The notes under the pieces were generated by a model. The model was not told the DNA's origin, searched no databases, and worked only from the letters and a program-made list of their open reading frames with translations. Shown here piece after piece: positions 1 through 9,249 of a DNA stretch of 47,514 nt. The DNA is from a virus. The position numbers and the translations under genes were made by a program. Location of the stretch: the IMG/VR virus record IMGVR_UViG_3300032282_000786, positions 1 to 47,514 of that record; one strand, given 5' to 3'. Within the stretch, counting starts at the first letter, position 1. Every line of letters starts with the position of its first letter.

Positions 1-86
1 AAGACGGCCCATGCACCTGTGGATTTGAAGAGATTCTTGAAGACGAGGCAAGAGAAGCCGAACAAGAGCATCTTGAACAAGAATGA
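1..86 (+). CDS. 3' end of an unidentified protein (partial)
   Basis: An open frame enters at the left edge (frame beginning at base 3) and ends with TGA at 84-86. The visible 27 residues start with a Cys-x-Cys pair (C4, C6) and end in a Glu/Ala-rich helical tail. The stop overlaps the ATG of the lysozyme gene as ATGA, the usual coupling of genes in this operon, which supports a real gene. The body lies outside the window, so no function can be given. Confidence 0.6.
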   Translation, partial: DGPCTCGFEEILEDEAREAEQEHLEQE

Positions 87-526
87 ACCTAGAACTAGCC
101 GCTGAACTGTGCCGCCGGTATGAGGGGTATCGGGCCAAGCCGTACCTATGTCCGGCTGGTGTGGCTACGATTGGCTATGGTTCCACCTACTACGCAGATA
201 AGCGCAAGGTAACATTAGAAGACGCTCCGATGGATGAACCCACGGCACGGGCACTTTTGATGATTGAGTTAGAACATACGTACCTACCCGGTGTTCTGCG
301 CAACTGTCCCGGCCTGATTACTGACGTTCGCAAGTGCAACGCCATCGTGGATTTCTGCTACAACCTAGGTACGGGACGCTTGCAAACAAGCACGTTAAAG
401 AGGAAAATCAACGCCAATGATTGGGAAGGGGCAAAAGAACAACTGATGCTCTGGACTAAAGGTGGCGGCAAGGTTTTGCCGGGCTTGTTAAAACGTCGCA
501 CCGCTGAGTGCGCCCTATTGGATTAA
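83..526 (+). CDS. Endolysin, T4-type lysozyme (GH24 family)
   Basis: Peptidoglycan muramidase that lyses the host at the end of infection. The 147-residue length fits the family. The triad pattern E-8aa-(D/C)-5aa-T is visible as E14, C23 and T29, followed by the typical IGYG turn at 30-33; C in place of D is known in P22-type lysozymes. A helical C-terminal lobe ends with the conserved GGGKVLPGLLKRR-type segment. There is no signal peptide or SAR segment at the N-terminus, so a holin would be needed, and none is obvious next to it. The start is the ATG overlapping the upstream stop. Confidence 0.93.
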   Translation: MNLELAAELCRRYEGYRAKPYLCPAGVATIGYGSTYYADKRKVTLEDAPMDEPTARALLMIELEHTYLPGVLRNCPGLITDVRKCNAIVDFCYNLGTGRLQTSTLKRKINANDWEGAKEQLMLWTKGGGKVLPGLLKRRTAECALLD

Positions 527-529
527 GCG

Positions 530-2392
530 ATGCCATTACAAAAAGTTCTGTTTAAGCCGGGCGTCAACCGGGAGAATACACGCTATTCCAGCGAAGGTGG
601 TTGGTACGAGTCCGACAAAGTTCGGTTCCGTCAAGGCACTCCAGAAGTTATTGGTGGATGGCAGCGCATTTCGGGTTACACATACAACGGAGTGTGCAGG
701 TCACTTTGGAACTGGGTCACATTGGCTAACCAAAATCTTGTTGGTGTAGGCACTAATACTAAGTTTTACATTGAGCAGGGTGGTTACTACAACGATATCA
801 CCCCTATTCGGACAACTACAGCACTTGGAGCAAACCCCTTTGCTACCAACGGCACAACCACAGTTACGGTTACGGCTACGTCACACGGGGCAACAACAGG
901 TACATTTGTTACGTTTAGCGGTGCTACTGGCACGTACGCTTCCACATTTAATGCGCAATACCAGATCACGGTTATTGGGCCTAATTCCTATTCAATTGTT
1001 GTACCAACAGCTTTGTCTGGCGGGCCTTATGGTGGGGCATCTGTATCCGCTGCATACCAAGTAAATGCTGGCCCTGCTTATGCAGTTCCTCTTACAGGTT
1101 GGGGCGCTGGCCCTTGGAGCGGCGGTACATGGGGTTATGGTAGTTCGGTTATTTCCAGCCTTCAGTTGTGGAACCAAATGAACTTTGGTCAAAATTTAAT
1201 TTTTGGCCCTCGTGGTGGCGGCATTTACTATTGGGATGCTACGTCTGGAGTAAGCTCTAGAGGAGTGAATCTTAGAACTCTTGGCGATGCTGAAACACCT
1301 GTAGTGCAGAACAACCTTACAGTTTCCGATGCGTCGCGTTTTGTAATTGTGTTTGGTACAAACGATCCTAATGCAACAGACCCAAATGCGATTGACCCAA
1401 TGTTTATTCGTTGGTCAGACCAAGAAGATCCATTTGTTTGGGTACCGGCAACAACTAACCAAGCAGGTAGCTTACGCTTATCTCATGGTTCACAAATTAT
1501 TACCACTGTTCAGACCCGTCAAGAGATTGTGGTGTTTACTGACTCTAGCGTTTATTCTTTGCAATATCTTGGCCCTCCTTATGTTTGGGGATCTCAACTG
1601 CTTGGTGACAACATCTCAATCATTAGCCCTAATGCCGCAGTGATTGCTTCTGGCGTTGTGTACTGGATGGGTGTAGATAAGTTCTATACCTATGATGGCC
1701 GCGTGCAAACACTTAATTGCGACTTGCGCCGTTATATTTTTCAAGACATTAATTTAGAGCAAACACAACAAGTTTTCTGCGGAACTAACGAAGGTTTCAA
1801 TGAGATATGGTGGTTTTATTGTTCTGCCGGTAGTATTTTGATTGATAAGTACGTTATATATAACTACCTTGAGAAAGTTTGGTATTACGGCACTATGGAG
1901 CGTTCCGCATGGCTTGACTCTGGCCTACGTGCCTACCCATTAGCGGCTATCTATAATTCATCTTTAAGCACGGGTAACCTTGTAAACCATGAGAGTGGAA
2001 TAAACGATAATGCAACGGAAACAACCGCTGCAATTGATGCTTATATTTCTTCGTCTGAATTTGACATTGGAGATGGGCACAACTTTGGTTTTGTGTGGCG
2101 CATTTTGCCGGATTTGACATTTCAAAATTCAACTAATTCTCCTAGCGCCGCGCAACCAACTGTAACGATGACGTTGTATGGCTTAGCTAACTCTGGTTCT
2201 GGTAGAACAAGCAGTGCAAGTCAGCCGGTATATAGCAGCACTACATACGACATTACTGAAGAATTTACAGGTCAGATTTACACCCGCATGCGTGGTCGCC
2301 AGATGATTCTCAAGATGGAGTCCAACCAGATCAACACTGCTTGGCAGATGGGTGCTCCCCGTATTGATATTAGACCGGATGGTAGGAGATAA
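530..2392 (+). CDS. Virion structural protein, P22 gp10-like (packaged DNA stabilisation / tail hub)
   Basis: A 620-residue structural protein. The N-terminus (about residues 1-60) has the pattern seen in many podophage head-closure or tail-hub proteins: a short strand, then 'PGVNRENT', 'GGWYESDKVRFRQG' and 'GGWQ'. Residues 280-420 carry a 'RWSDQEDPFVW...NQAGSLRLSHGS' stretch and a 'VFTDSSVYSLQYLGPPYVW' stretch typical of the beta-propeller-like core of this group. A Thr/Gly-rich insertion (about 100-185) looks like a small beta-sandwich. It follows the lysozyme by 3 bases. The family match is from recalled sequence pattern; the exact role (tail adaptor or DNA stabilisation) is inferred. Confidence 0.6.
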   Translation: MPLQKVLFKPGVNRENTRYSSEGGWYESDKVRFRQGTPEVIGGWQRISGYTYNGVCRSLWNWVTLANQNLVGVGTNTKFYIEQGGYYNDITPIRTTTALGANPFATNGTTTVTVTATSHGATTGTFVTFSGATGTYASTFNAQYQITVIGPNSYSIVVPTALSGGPYGGASVSAAYQVNAGPAYAVPLTGWGAGPWSGGTWGYGSSVISSLQLWNQMNFGQNLIFGPRGGGIYYWDATSGVSSRGVNLRTLGDAETPVVQNNLTVSDASRFVIVFGTNDPNATDPNAIDPMFIRWSDQEDPFVWVPATTNQAGSLRLSHGSQIITTVQTRQEIVVFTDSSVYSLQYLGPPYVWGSQLLGDNISIISPNAAVIASGVVYWMGVDKFYTYDGRVQTLNCDLRRYIFQDINLEQTQQVFCGTNEGFNEIWWFYCSAGSILIDKYVIYNYLEKVWYYGTMERSAWLDSGLRAYPLAAIYNSSLSTGNLVNHESGINDNATETTAAIDAYISSSEFDIGDGHNFGFVWRILPDLTFQNSTNSPSAAQPTVTMTLYGLANSGSGRTSSASQPVYSSTTYDITEEFTGQIYTRMRGRQMILKMESNQINTAWQMGAPRIDIRPDGRR

Positions 2393-2394
2393 CC

Positions 2395-2646
2395 ATGTCA
2401 CAAACAAACGTAACTGCCCCCAACCTACCCTTAGCACCGGTACAATACGATCAACAGTACATGGACAAACTAACCAATGTCTTGCGGTTGTTCTTTAACC
2501 AGATTAGTACACCGGGCCCGCTGGCGGGGGCTAGTATCAATTTAAACATAAACACCTTGCCAACTCAGGCTGATTTAGCTAATCTCCGGATAGGCGATGT
2601 TTACCGTGATACAACAGCAGCCAACGTGCTGAAGATAAAAGTTTAA
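2395..2646 (+). CDS. Small conserved virion-operon protein
   Basis: An 83-residue protein 2 bases after the gp10-like gene. It has a Pro/Asn-rich N-terminus, a short amphipathic helix around 'QQYMDKLTNVLRLFFNQI' and a C-terminal 'LRIGDVYRDTTAANVLKIKV' strand pair. Similar small proteins accompany structural genes in aquatic podophages, but I know no assigned function. No membrane segment or metal motif is seen. Confidence 0.75.
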   Translation: MSQTNVTAPNLPLAPVQYDQQYMDKLTNVLRLFFNQISTPGPLAGASINLNINTLPTQADLANLRIGDVYRDTTAANVLKIKV

Positions 2647-2655
2647 GGAGCTATT

Positions 2656-3594
2656 ATGGACGGCGGAGTAATTGAAGCAGCACTCTTAGAGCAAATGATG
2701 ACTGGCGCTGCCGTTGGTGGCGGTACCTCTATTTTGCAAGGTAAAGACCCATTGCAAGGCGCTCTTATTGGCGGTCTTATGGGCGGTGTTGGTGGCTCTC
2801 TTTTTGGTGGCGCTGGCGCAGCCCCTGCTGGTAGCATGCCCGGTGCGGCTGCTGCGGAAACTACGGCTGCAACTTTACCTGCCGCTGCTGCCCCTCAAAT
2901 GCCTGCTGGGTTTCAATCTTTTGCTCCTACAGCCTCGCAATATGGCGCAATGGGCGAAGCCCCTCTTGGGCAGTCTTTTGATTCTTTTGGTGGCCCTGCG
3001 GCTGCTGGTAGCCCTGCCGCAACCATGGCAGACCCAACTGGTTTAGCCCAACAGCAGATGGCAGTTAATGCCGCTCAAGCTCCACAATCTCAAGGTATTA
3101 TGAGTGGCGCTAAAGACTGGTGGGGTGGCCTTTCTGACAAACAAAAACTTCTTGCTGGTGGTGCTGGTATCGCTGGTCTTGGCATGATTGGTGACCAGAT
3201 GCGTGGTGGCGTGCCTAAAAAGAAAGAATACAAAGGCCCATTGAGCCGCTTTAGCTACAACCCAGATACTTATGTGCCATGGAACAACCGTGGTTTTGCT
3301 ACTGGTGGTGGCATTGCCAGTTTGGGTAGTTATTCTGATGGAGGCCGCATGCTTAAAGGCCCCGGAGATGGTATGTCGGATAACATTCCTGCTACTATTG
3401 GCAGCAAACAACCTGCTCGTTTAGCTGATGGTGAGTTTGTCGTACCCGCCGATGTCGTTTCTCACTTGGGTAATGGCTCAACCGATGCCGGTGCTAAGCA
3501 GCTTTACTCCATGATGAACAAGGTACGTCAAGCCCGTACTGGCAATTCAAAGCAAGGCCGACAAATCCAACCACGTAAGTATTTACCCGCATAA
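2656..3594 (+). CDS. Gly/Ala-rich virion protein with conserved C-terminal domain
   Basis: A 312-residue protein. The N-terminal two thirds are Gly/Ala/Met/Pro-rich with hydrophobic glycine-zipper-like stretches (about 30-75 and 165-180), as in phage ejection proteins. The C-terminal domain (about 205-312) has 'DGMSDNIPATI', 'ARLADGEFVVPADVVSHLGNG' and 'GAKQLYSMMNKVRQARTG', a combination I recognise from many phage structural operons. RBS AAGGAG lies 7 bases before the ATG. The likely role is a virion or DNA-ejection component; the function is inferred from context. Confidence 0.65.
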   Translation: MDGGVIEAALLEQMMTGAAVGGGTSILQGKDPLQGALIGGLMGGVGGSLFGGAGAAPAGSMPGAAAAETTAATLPAAAAPQMPAGFQSFAPTASQYGAMGEAPLGQSFDSFGGPAAAGSPAATMADPTGLAQQQMAVNAAQAPQSQGIMSGAKDWWGGLSDKQKLLAGGAGIAGLGMIGDQMRGGVPKKKEYKGPLSRFSYNPDTYVPWNNRGFATGGGIASLGSYSDGGRMLKGPGDGMSDNIPATIGSKQPARLADGEFVVPADVVSHLGNGSTDAGAKQLYSMMNKVRQARTGNSKQGRQIQPRKYLPA

Positions 3595-3604
3595 GGAGAA
3601 CAAC

Positions 3605-5134
3605 ATGGCTGGTGGTGGTGCTGCTTTTAGTCAAGCTATTCAGGGCATGGAGGACTCTAACTCCGGTGAACCTGTAGTTAAATATGGTACGGGTGGTCGT
3701 ATTAGTGGGTTTGCTACTGGTGGGCAATTAAGCGATGACGGAATCCGTCGTTTTGCTTTTGGTGGTGATACTTTAGGCGTTATGTCTAATGCAGATTATG
3801 GCGGCGATTTTGATGGTTTTGATTTTGGCGGCGGTAGCGGATATTCTGATACTAATGAAGCAGTTCAAGATTGGCAAAATACTGACTATAACTATTCATC
3901 AGATACTGCTGGCCCTATGGCAGGGGATAGCTCGCTTAACAGCGACAAGAATACTTACGTAAATAATGATACTTCCACAAATAGCTCTACTGATGCACTA
4001 GATACTTTTTTAACTCTTAATAATAATTTTGACGATGGTACAGACGATGTTGTATATACACCCGGGCCTGTTAGTACTGGTTTAGATGAAGATATTTCAG
4101 AAATTGTCATTACAACTGACCGCCCTGAAAGCACACCTACAGTCACTGAAACTGAGACTGACGATATCTCTGAAATCATTATCACGACTGATCGCCCTAC
4201 ACGCCCACCAGTTACTGAAACAGACACCGTTACTTGGGAAACTGAAACTGATACTGAAGAAATTTCAGAGATTGTTATTACAACTGACCGCCCAACAAAA
4301 CCACCAGTAGTTACAGAAACAGATACAGATGAGATATCTGAAATCATTATCACGACTGATCGCCCTACACGCCCACCAGTTACTGAGACAGATACGGATG
4401 AGATATCTGAAATTATTATTACGACTGATCGTCCAACAAAACCACCAGTTACTGAGACGGATACGGATGAAATATCAGAGATTATTATTACTACTGATCG
4501 TCCTACGCAAACCCCAATAATTACTGATACGATTGTAGTTACTGACACGATTATAATTACACTACCTCCTAGGACGCCGCCACCTACGCTACCTCCTAAG
4601 ACACCACCACCTACGCTACCTCCTAAGACACCACCACCTACATTACCTCCTAGGACGCCGCCACCTACGCTACCTCCTAGGACGCCACCACCTACAACAA
4701 CGCCAGAACCTACGTATTCTCCTTACGTACCCCCTGCGCGTCCTGTATATAAGTCACAGTATAGGAACTATGCTGATCCATTGACTATGTTCAATGCAAG
4801 CAATTACGGCAGAGACCCCGAAACCTCTGCTGGGTATAACTACGCTACTACCCCCGGAAACATGGGTATTACAAAGTTAAACCAAAACCTACGTAGTTTT
4901 GCTGATGCACAAATGGCTCAAACCTACCCTGACGGTTCTCCTAGGGGCGCGGATATGAACGCTGTGCTTGCTGAAATGCGCAAAAATGGATTGACTGCAA
5001 CGGATTTAGAAAATGCACGCTACGGTCGTACTACTGGGTTAAACACACCATTTAGCCAGTACAACCAACAACGCCCCACTGTACGAACTTTTGGCGGTGG
5101 TATTGCAGACTTAATTAAGAACCTACCTAAATGA
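3605..5134 (+). CDS. Repeat-rich virion protein with Thr/Asp and Pro tandem repeats
   Basis: A 509-residue protein in three parts. Residues 1-165 contain 'GGRISGFATGG' motifs shared in style with the upstream protein. Residues about 163-315 hold six copies of an 'EISEIIITTDRPT..PPVTETDTD' unit (23-24 residues, one stretched to 32). Residues about 320-365 hold five copies of the 9-residue unit TLPP(K/R)TPPP. The C-terminal 130 residues are non-repetitive. The middle resembles an extended, mucin-like linker, so a stalk or surface-exposed spacer is plausible but unproven. RBS AAGGAG is 8 bases before the ATG. The gene ends in ATGA with the next gene. Confidence 0.65.
   Translation: MAGGGAAFSQAIQGMEDSNSGEPVVKYGTGGRISGFATGGQLSDDGIRRFAFGGDTLGVMSNADYGGDFDGFDFGGGSGYSDTNEAVQDWQNTDYNYSSDTAGPMAGDSSLNSDKNTYVNNDTSTNSSTDALDTFLTLNNNFDDGTDDVVYTPGPVSTGLDEDISEIVITTDRPESTPTVTETETDDISEIIITTDRPTRPPVTETDTVTWETETDTEEISEIVITTDRPTKPPVVTETDTDEISEIIITTDRPTRPPVTETDTDEISEIIITTDRPTKPPVTETDTDEISEIIITTDRPTQTPIITDTIVVTDTIIITLPPRTPPPTLPPKTPPPTLPPKTPPPTLPPRTPPPTLPPRTPPPTTTPEPTYSPYVPPARPVYKSQYRNYADPLTMFNASNYGRDPETSAGYNYATTPGNMGITKLNQNLRSFADAQMAQTYPDGSPRGADMNAVLAEMRKNGLTATDLENARYGRTTGLNTPFSQYNQQRPTVRTFGGGIADLIKNLPK
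4091..4540 (+). repeat. Six direct repeats of 69-96 bp coding Thr/Asp-rich units
   Basis: Repeat starts (GA(A/T)AT.TC.GA codons) fall at about 4091, 4163, 4259, 4331, 4400 and 4469, spacings 72, 96, 72, 69 and 69. The 96-bp copy carries an insertion coding VTWETETD. Copies 2, 4 and 5 are nearly identical at DNA level, so the array is prone to expand and contract in frame. Confidence 0.9.
4562..4697 (+). repeat. Five direct 27-bp repeats coding TLPP(K/R)TPPP
   Basis: Units beginning CTACCTCCTA occur every 27 bases from 4562, differing only by silent or K/R changes. Spacing is a multiple of three, so copy number changes keep the frame. It codes a stiff polyproline-like linker. Confidence 0.9.
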
Positions 5135-5562
5135 GCTTAAAGATAAGCCACGTTGACACTAACTACGTTCAGCGAGTCTGGCCTATGGTAGAACCTTTCA
5201 TTGAAGAAGCCATGACAAAAGGTGGCGACTTCCCTGATTGGGCACAAAACTATACAGTTGAGCACATCCAAAGCTTTTTAACCAGTGGTGCTTGGCTGCT
5301 TGTTGTAGCATCAGATGAAGAGAATAATATTCATGGTTGCGCTACAGTGTCCTTTATCAATTACCCCATGCATCGGGTAGCGTTTGTAACAGCTATTGGC
5401 GGTAAACTTATCTCTAGCCAAGAAACTTTTGAGCAATTTAAAGCCTTGTTAAAACTGCGTGGTGCGACGAAAATACAGGGGTACGGACGGGACGCAATTG
5501 TCCGCCTCTGGAAACGATACGAATTTGAACCTAGAAATACCCTTGTTGAGGTACTAATATGA
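5131..5562 (+). CDS. GNAT-fold acetyltransferase-like virion-operon protein
   Basis: A 143-residue protein with GNAT-like order: an N-terminal helix pair ('VWPMVEPFIEEAM'), a strand 'AWLLVVA', a charged turn, strand 'IHGCATVSFI', then 'HRVAFVTAIGG' and a C-terminal helix-strand ending 'KRYEFEPRNTLVEVLI'. This arrangement is seen in T7 gp13-type proteins. The P-loop-like acetyl-CoA motif (Q/RxxGxG/A) is only weakly recognisable ('AIGGK'), so enzymatic activity is uncertain. The ATG overlaps the upstream stop (ATGA), and the gene sits among internal virion genes. Confidence 0.6.
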   Translation: MSLKISHVDTNYVQRVWPMVEPFIEEAMTKGGDFPDWAQNYTVEHIQSFLTSGAWLLVVASDEENNIHGCATVSFINYPMHRVAFVTAIGGKLISSQETFEQFKALLKLRGATKIQGYGRDAIVRLWKRYEFEPRNTLVEVLI

Positions 5563-7205
5563 GTTATTCCCGCCGAGAACTTTATGCCATGGGTGAACCC
5601 CTTGGTGAGTCTGTTACCCGCAAAGAAGGCGGGCGTATTATTTATGGCGGTGGCGGTGGCGGTGGCCCCACATCCTCAACAACCAATACATCAAACATTC
5701 CTGATTGGCTGCGTCCTCAAGTTGAGACGGTACTTGGTGGCTCCATGCAGGAGTTGTTTAATACTAAGCCAGTTACTGCTGAAGATGGTACTACCACTAA
5801 TGAAATTACGGGTGTTAAGTCTAGCAATTTCCAACCATATAGTACAAACGCACGGGACTATGTAGCAGGTTTTAGCCCCCTGCAAGAGCAAGCCCAGTAC
5901 AACACTGCTAACTTGCAAGTTCCCGGTCAGTACAACCAAGCAACTGGTTTGGCGGGTATGGGTGGTATGGGTGGTATGGGTTCAGCGCAAAATGCAATGG
6001 GTTATGGTGGCATGGGCGCAGAGTCTGGGCAACTAGGCCAGCAACTTGGTGTTGAGGGTGGTCAATATTACGGTGGTATGGGCGCAGGATATGGCTCACA
6101 AGCTGCAAACTTAGCGCCACAAGCACAACAGTATGGACAAAATGCTGCAAATATTGGAAGCATGGGGCTTCGTGCTGAGCAACTAGGCCAAGATATTACG
6201 GGGCAAGCCCGAGACTACGCATCGCAACAAGCGGCTGCTGGGCAAAACTACGCTAGTCAAGTAACTAATCCAAATGCGATTAACGCTTACATGAACCCGT
6301 ATCAACAGAATGTTATTGACGTGCAGAATCAAGCTGCAAAACGTCAAGCAGATGTTGCTAAAACACAGCGTATGGCGCAAGCTACCAAGTCAGGTGCTTT
6401 TGGTGGTAGCCGCCAAGCAATTGAAAATGCTGAAGCTGACCGTAATTTGCAAGGGTTGATGAACAATAACCAGTTGCAAGGTCAACAACAGGCTTACCAA
6501 AGCGCTATTCAGAACATGCAATACGGCTCAAACCTTGGGCTTCAAGGCTTAGGTGGCGCTCAGTCCGGTTTGGGTACTGCACTGCAAGGTGGTCAGCTAG
6601 GCTTATCTGGTATTGGTCAAGCTATGGCGGGCCAACAAGCCGGTATCTCTGGGCTTAACCAAGCTGGTAACTTGTATGGTGTTGGTATGCAAGGCGCTGG
6701 TGTTGGACTGCAAGGTACTCAAGCAGGGTTAGCTGGTACGGCTCAAGGCATGCAAGGTGCGGGTGTTGGGTTGCAGGGTGTTAGTGGGGCGCAAGCTGGT
6801 TATGGTCTAGCCAATCAAGCTGGGGCAAACTTAGCTAGTATTGGATCTCAACAACTTGGCGCACAGCAAGGCATTCTTGGTTTACAGAATCAAGTTGGTG
6901 CTCAGCAACAAGCTCAAGAGCAACAGATTACAAATCAGGCAATCCAGAACTATGCCAACCAACAACAAGCTCCTATGCAGGCTTACAACCAGTACAACGC
7001 TTTGTTGCGTGGTTATGCTATTCCCGGCATGACAACTACGCAGTACCAAGCTGCGCCTAGTTTGACTTCACAAGTTGCCGGTCTTGGCACAGCGGCGGCT
7101 GGCGCTTATGGCTTGATGAAGCGGGCAGGGGGAACTATCAGGGAAAGAAAAGGCCAAGGTATTGATATACTTGGTTTACGTAACGCTTTGAATGCGGGGA
7201 AATAA
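5559..7205 (+). CDS. Gln/Gly-rich internal virion (ejection-like) protein
   Basis: A 548-residue protein, extremely rich in Gln, Gly, Ala and Met. A poly-Gly run lies near residues 29-36, 'GGMGGMG' repeats near 130-150, and degenerate 'QGAGVGLQG' repeats at about 370-430. A conserved block at about 245-330 ('INAYMNPYQQNVIDVQNQ', 'KSGAFGGSRQAI') recurs in many podophage structural operons. The composition suits an extended or membrane-interacting ejection protein. The ATG overlaps the previous stop, and the TAA overlaps the next ATG (TAATG). Function is inferred from context. Confidence 0.65.
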   Translation: MSYSRRELYAMGEPLGESVTRKEGGRIIYGGGGGGGPTSSTTNTSNIPDWLRPQVETVLGGSMQELFNTKPVTAEDGTTTNEITGVKSSNFQPYSTNARDYVAGFSPLQEQAQYNTANLQVPGQYNQATGLAGMGGMGGMGSAQNAMGYGGMGAESGQLGQQLGVEGGQYYGGMGAGYGSQAANLAPQAQQYGQNAANIGSMGLRAEQLGQDITGQARDYASQQAAAGQNYASQVTNPNAINAYMNPYQQNVIDVQNQAAKRQADVAKTQRMAQATKSGAFGGSRQAIENAEADRNLQGLMNNNQLQGQQQAYQSAIQNMQYGSNLGLQGLGGAQSGLGTALQGGQLGLSGIGQAMAGQQAGISGLNQAGNLYGVGMQGAGVGLQGTQAGLAGTAQGMQGAGVGLQGVSGAQAGYGLANQAGANLASIGSQQLGAQQGILGLQNQVGAQQQAQEQQITNQAIQNYANQQQAPMQAYNQYNALLRGYAIPGMTTTQYQAAPSLTSQVAGLGTAAAGAYGLMKRAGGTIRERKGQGIDILGLRNALNAGK

Positions 7206-9235
7206 TGACTGGTATTGCCCAAAAAATTATTGCTAATCCCGATAGCTTCTCTATTAAGATGCTTACGGATGGTGTGCAGGACGGTACAGTTCCTGCCTAT
7301 ATTGGCGTCCCGCTAATCCAAGAAAAAATGGAAGCTCAGAAAAAGCAAGCAGCTTTGATGGGTAATGCGCAACAAGGACAACCGCCTATTGCTCAAGAAG
7401 TTTTAACGCAAGCTGCGCAATCAACTGCTCCAGTTGGTATTCCCGGCCTTCAATCTAATCTTCCTGTAGCTACTGGCGCTGCTGGAGGTATTGTTGCGTT
7501 TGCCGAAGGTGGTTATGCGGATGATGAAGAAGACGACCTTACAGATATGAGCGATGATGAAAAACAATTGTTTGACATCTTACGTAGCCGCATGGCGTCT
7601 AGTGACGAGTACGAAGAAATGGCTGGTATTGGCGCATTACCTGCTGGTGTTGCCAAAGCTGTATCTACTAAACGTGAAGTTTCTTCTAAAGTTGGCAATG
7701 AACCCAAGCAAACTAAGACTGAAGGTATTACGCAGTTAACTAAAGAAGGTACCCCTGCTGGTGATCTGATCAACAAGATCATGCAGAAAGAAAGTGGTGG
7801 GCGTCGCTACGATAAAGACGGCAACTTGTTGACTTCTCCAAAAGGCGCACAAGGAGAAATGCAAGTAATGCCCGGAACGGCACGTGACCCTGGTTTTGGT
7901 ATTCGCCCTGCCCGTGCAGGTGACGCAGACGATTTAGCCCGTGTGGGTCGTGAGTATTTTGGAAAAATGATGGACAAGTACGGTGATCCTAAGTTGGCTG
8001 CAATTGCATACAACTGGGGCCCCGGTAATACAGACAAGTGGTTAATGGCTGGAGCAGACCCATCTAAATTACCACGTGAGACGCAAAAGTATTCTGCTGA
8101 CATGGCTGCTGGAGGTGAGGTTCGCCATTTTCAAGTTGGTGGGGTAAATAACCCTTTTGATAGATACGCATCACCAGAAATAGCTAACCAAATTGGCATT
8201 ATTGACCAACAGATTAATGATGCGGATGAAGAAATTAAGTTATTTAAGAATAACCAACCTCCTGTTGGTAGCCCAGAATTTATGGGATGGAAGCAAAAAC
8301 TTAATGAATCTATGGCGCGTAAAAATGCTTTAGAAGTTGGGTATAAAAATCTAGCCGAACAAACTGGTGCGGCAAGGCCGTATCTGGGTAATATGATGCA
8401 ACAGGGTACTGGCACGGGTAAGCCTCCAGAAATCCTTAAAACGCCCCCGCCAGTTAAACCTGCACAAAACAAAATAGACAATAAACCAATTGCTCCGGAA
8501 ATGAGTATGGTTAACCCTGATGAGGAAGCTTTGGCTGCGGAAAAAGCTGCTAGGTATCAACCTCCAGTAGAACCCGTCAAAGCTGAAGAGCCCGCCGCTG
8601 TTAACCCAATGGGTGACTACATTGGTGATTACGCTGCGTACCTCAAAGAGCAACGTGCTGAAAATACTAAAAACAAAGAGACCAATAAATACTTGGCGCT
8701 CTTGCAAGCTGGTCTTGGAATGATGGGGGGTACGTCTCGTTACGCTGGCGCAAACATTGGTCAAGGCGCAAGCCAAGGCGTAGCCGCATACATGGCAGGA
8801 CGCAAGCAAGAGTCTGCTGATGACCGCGCACTTCAACAAGGTATGTTGGGTCTTTCTCGCGCAAGCTTGTACGATAAGATGCATTCGGAAGACATTAAAC
8901 GCAGACTTGCCGCAGATAAAAGCAGGGAAGGATTCCAAAAATCTCAGCTTGGTCTTAAAGAACAAGAACTTGGCGTTAATAGGCAAAAAGTTGCCGCATT
9001 GGAAAAAGCCGCAAAAGCTAAAAATGCAGCAACTTACGGTAAATTATTTAAAGAGTTTGACGATACCGCAGATGCCGCAGGTATTAAAGCTGATCTTGCC
9101 AAACGCTACGGTAAAAAGTGGAATGAAGACGCTAAAGCAAATGGCGAATACAAGTTGCTTAAGGCACAATCAATTGCTCAAATGATGCTTGGTGGCGAAC
9201 TGGATAATGCTATAAAGATGTCTACTGACTATTAA
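7205..9235 (+). CDS. Internal virion protein with lytic transglycosylase (SLT) domain
   Basis: A 676-residue protein. Residues about 185-290 form an SLT domain: catalytic E196 in 'IMQKESGG', 'GEMQVMPGTA' at 217-226 and 'AYNWGPG' at 268-274 are the three classic motifs. It would cleave glycan strands so DNA can cross the cell wall at entry. The N-terminal 100 residues contain the 'IVAFAEGGYAD' motif common in this operon. The region 290-480 is Pro/Glu-rich, and 490-676 is helical and Lys/Ala-rich with coiled-coil potential. Start is fixed by the TAATG overlap. The domain call is strong; virion location is inferred from neighbours. Confidence 0.85.
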   Translation: MTGIAQKIIANPDSFSIKMLTDGVQDGTVPAYIGVPLIQEKMEAQKKQAALMGNAQQGQPPIAQEVLTQAAQSTAPVGIPGLQSNLPVATGAAGGIVAFAEGGYADDEEDDLTDMSDDEKQLFDILRSRMASSDEYEEMAGIGALPAGVAKAVSTKREVSSKVGNEPKQTKTEGITQLTKEGTPAGDLINKIMQKESGGRRYDKDGNLLTSPKGAQGEMQVMPGTARDPGFGIRPARAGDADDLARVGREYFGKMMDKYGDPKLAAIAYNWGPGNTDKWLMAGADPSKLPRETQKYSADMAAGGEVRHFQVGGVNNPFDRYASPEIANQIGIIDQQINDADEEIKLFKNNQPPVGSPEFMGWKQKLNESMARKNALEVGYKNLAEQTGAARPYLGNMMQQGTGTGKPPEILKTPPPVKPAQNKIDNKPIAPEMSMVNPDEEALAAEKAARYQPPVEPVKAEEPAAVNPMGDYIGDYAAYLKEQRAENTKNKETNKYLALLQAGLGMMGGTSRYAGANIGQGASQGVAAYMAGRKQESADDRALQQGMLGLSRASLYDKMHSEDIKRRLAADKSREGFQKSQLGLKEQELGVNRQKVAALEKAAKAKNAATYGKLFKEFDDTADAAGIKADLAKRYGKKWNEDAKANGEYKLLKAQSIAQMMLGGELDNAIKMSTDY

Positions 9236-9249
9236 TTAACGGGGCTACC

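Noticed and set aside
4091-4540. Possible CRISPR array
   Set aside because: Repeats are contiguous, in frame and coding, with no unique spacers.
3955-4548. 197-codon minus-strand frame opposite the repeat-rich virion protein
   Set aside because: It is the antisense of the tandem repeats, giving repetitive Ser/Val/Ile sequence with no start signal; shadow of the real gene.
8351-8986. 211-codon minus-strand frame opposite the transglycosylase protein
   Set aside because: Antisense of a gene with clear SLT motifs; Cys/Phe/Ser-rich with no coding signals.
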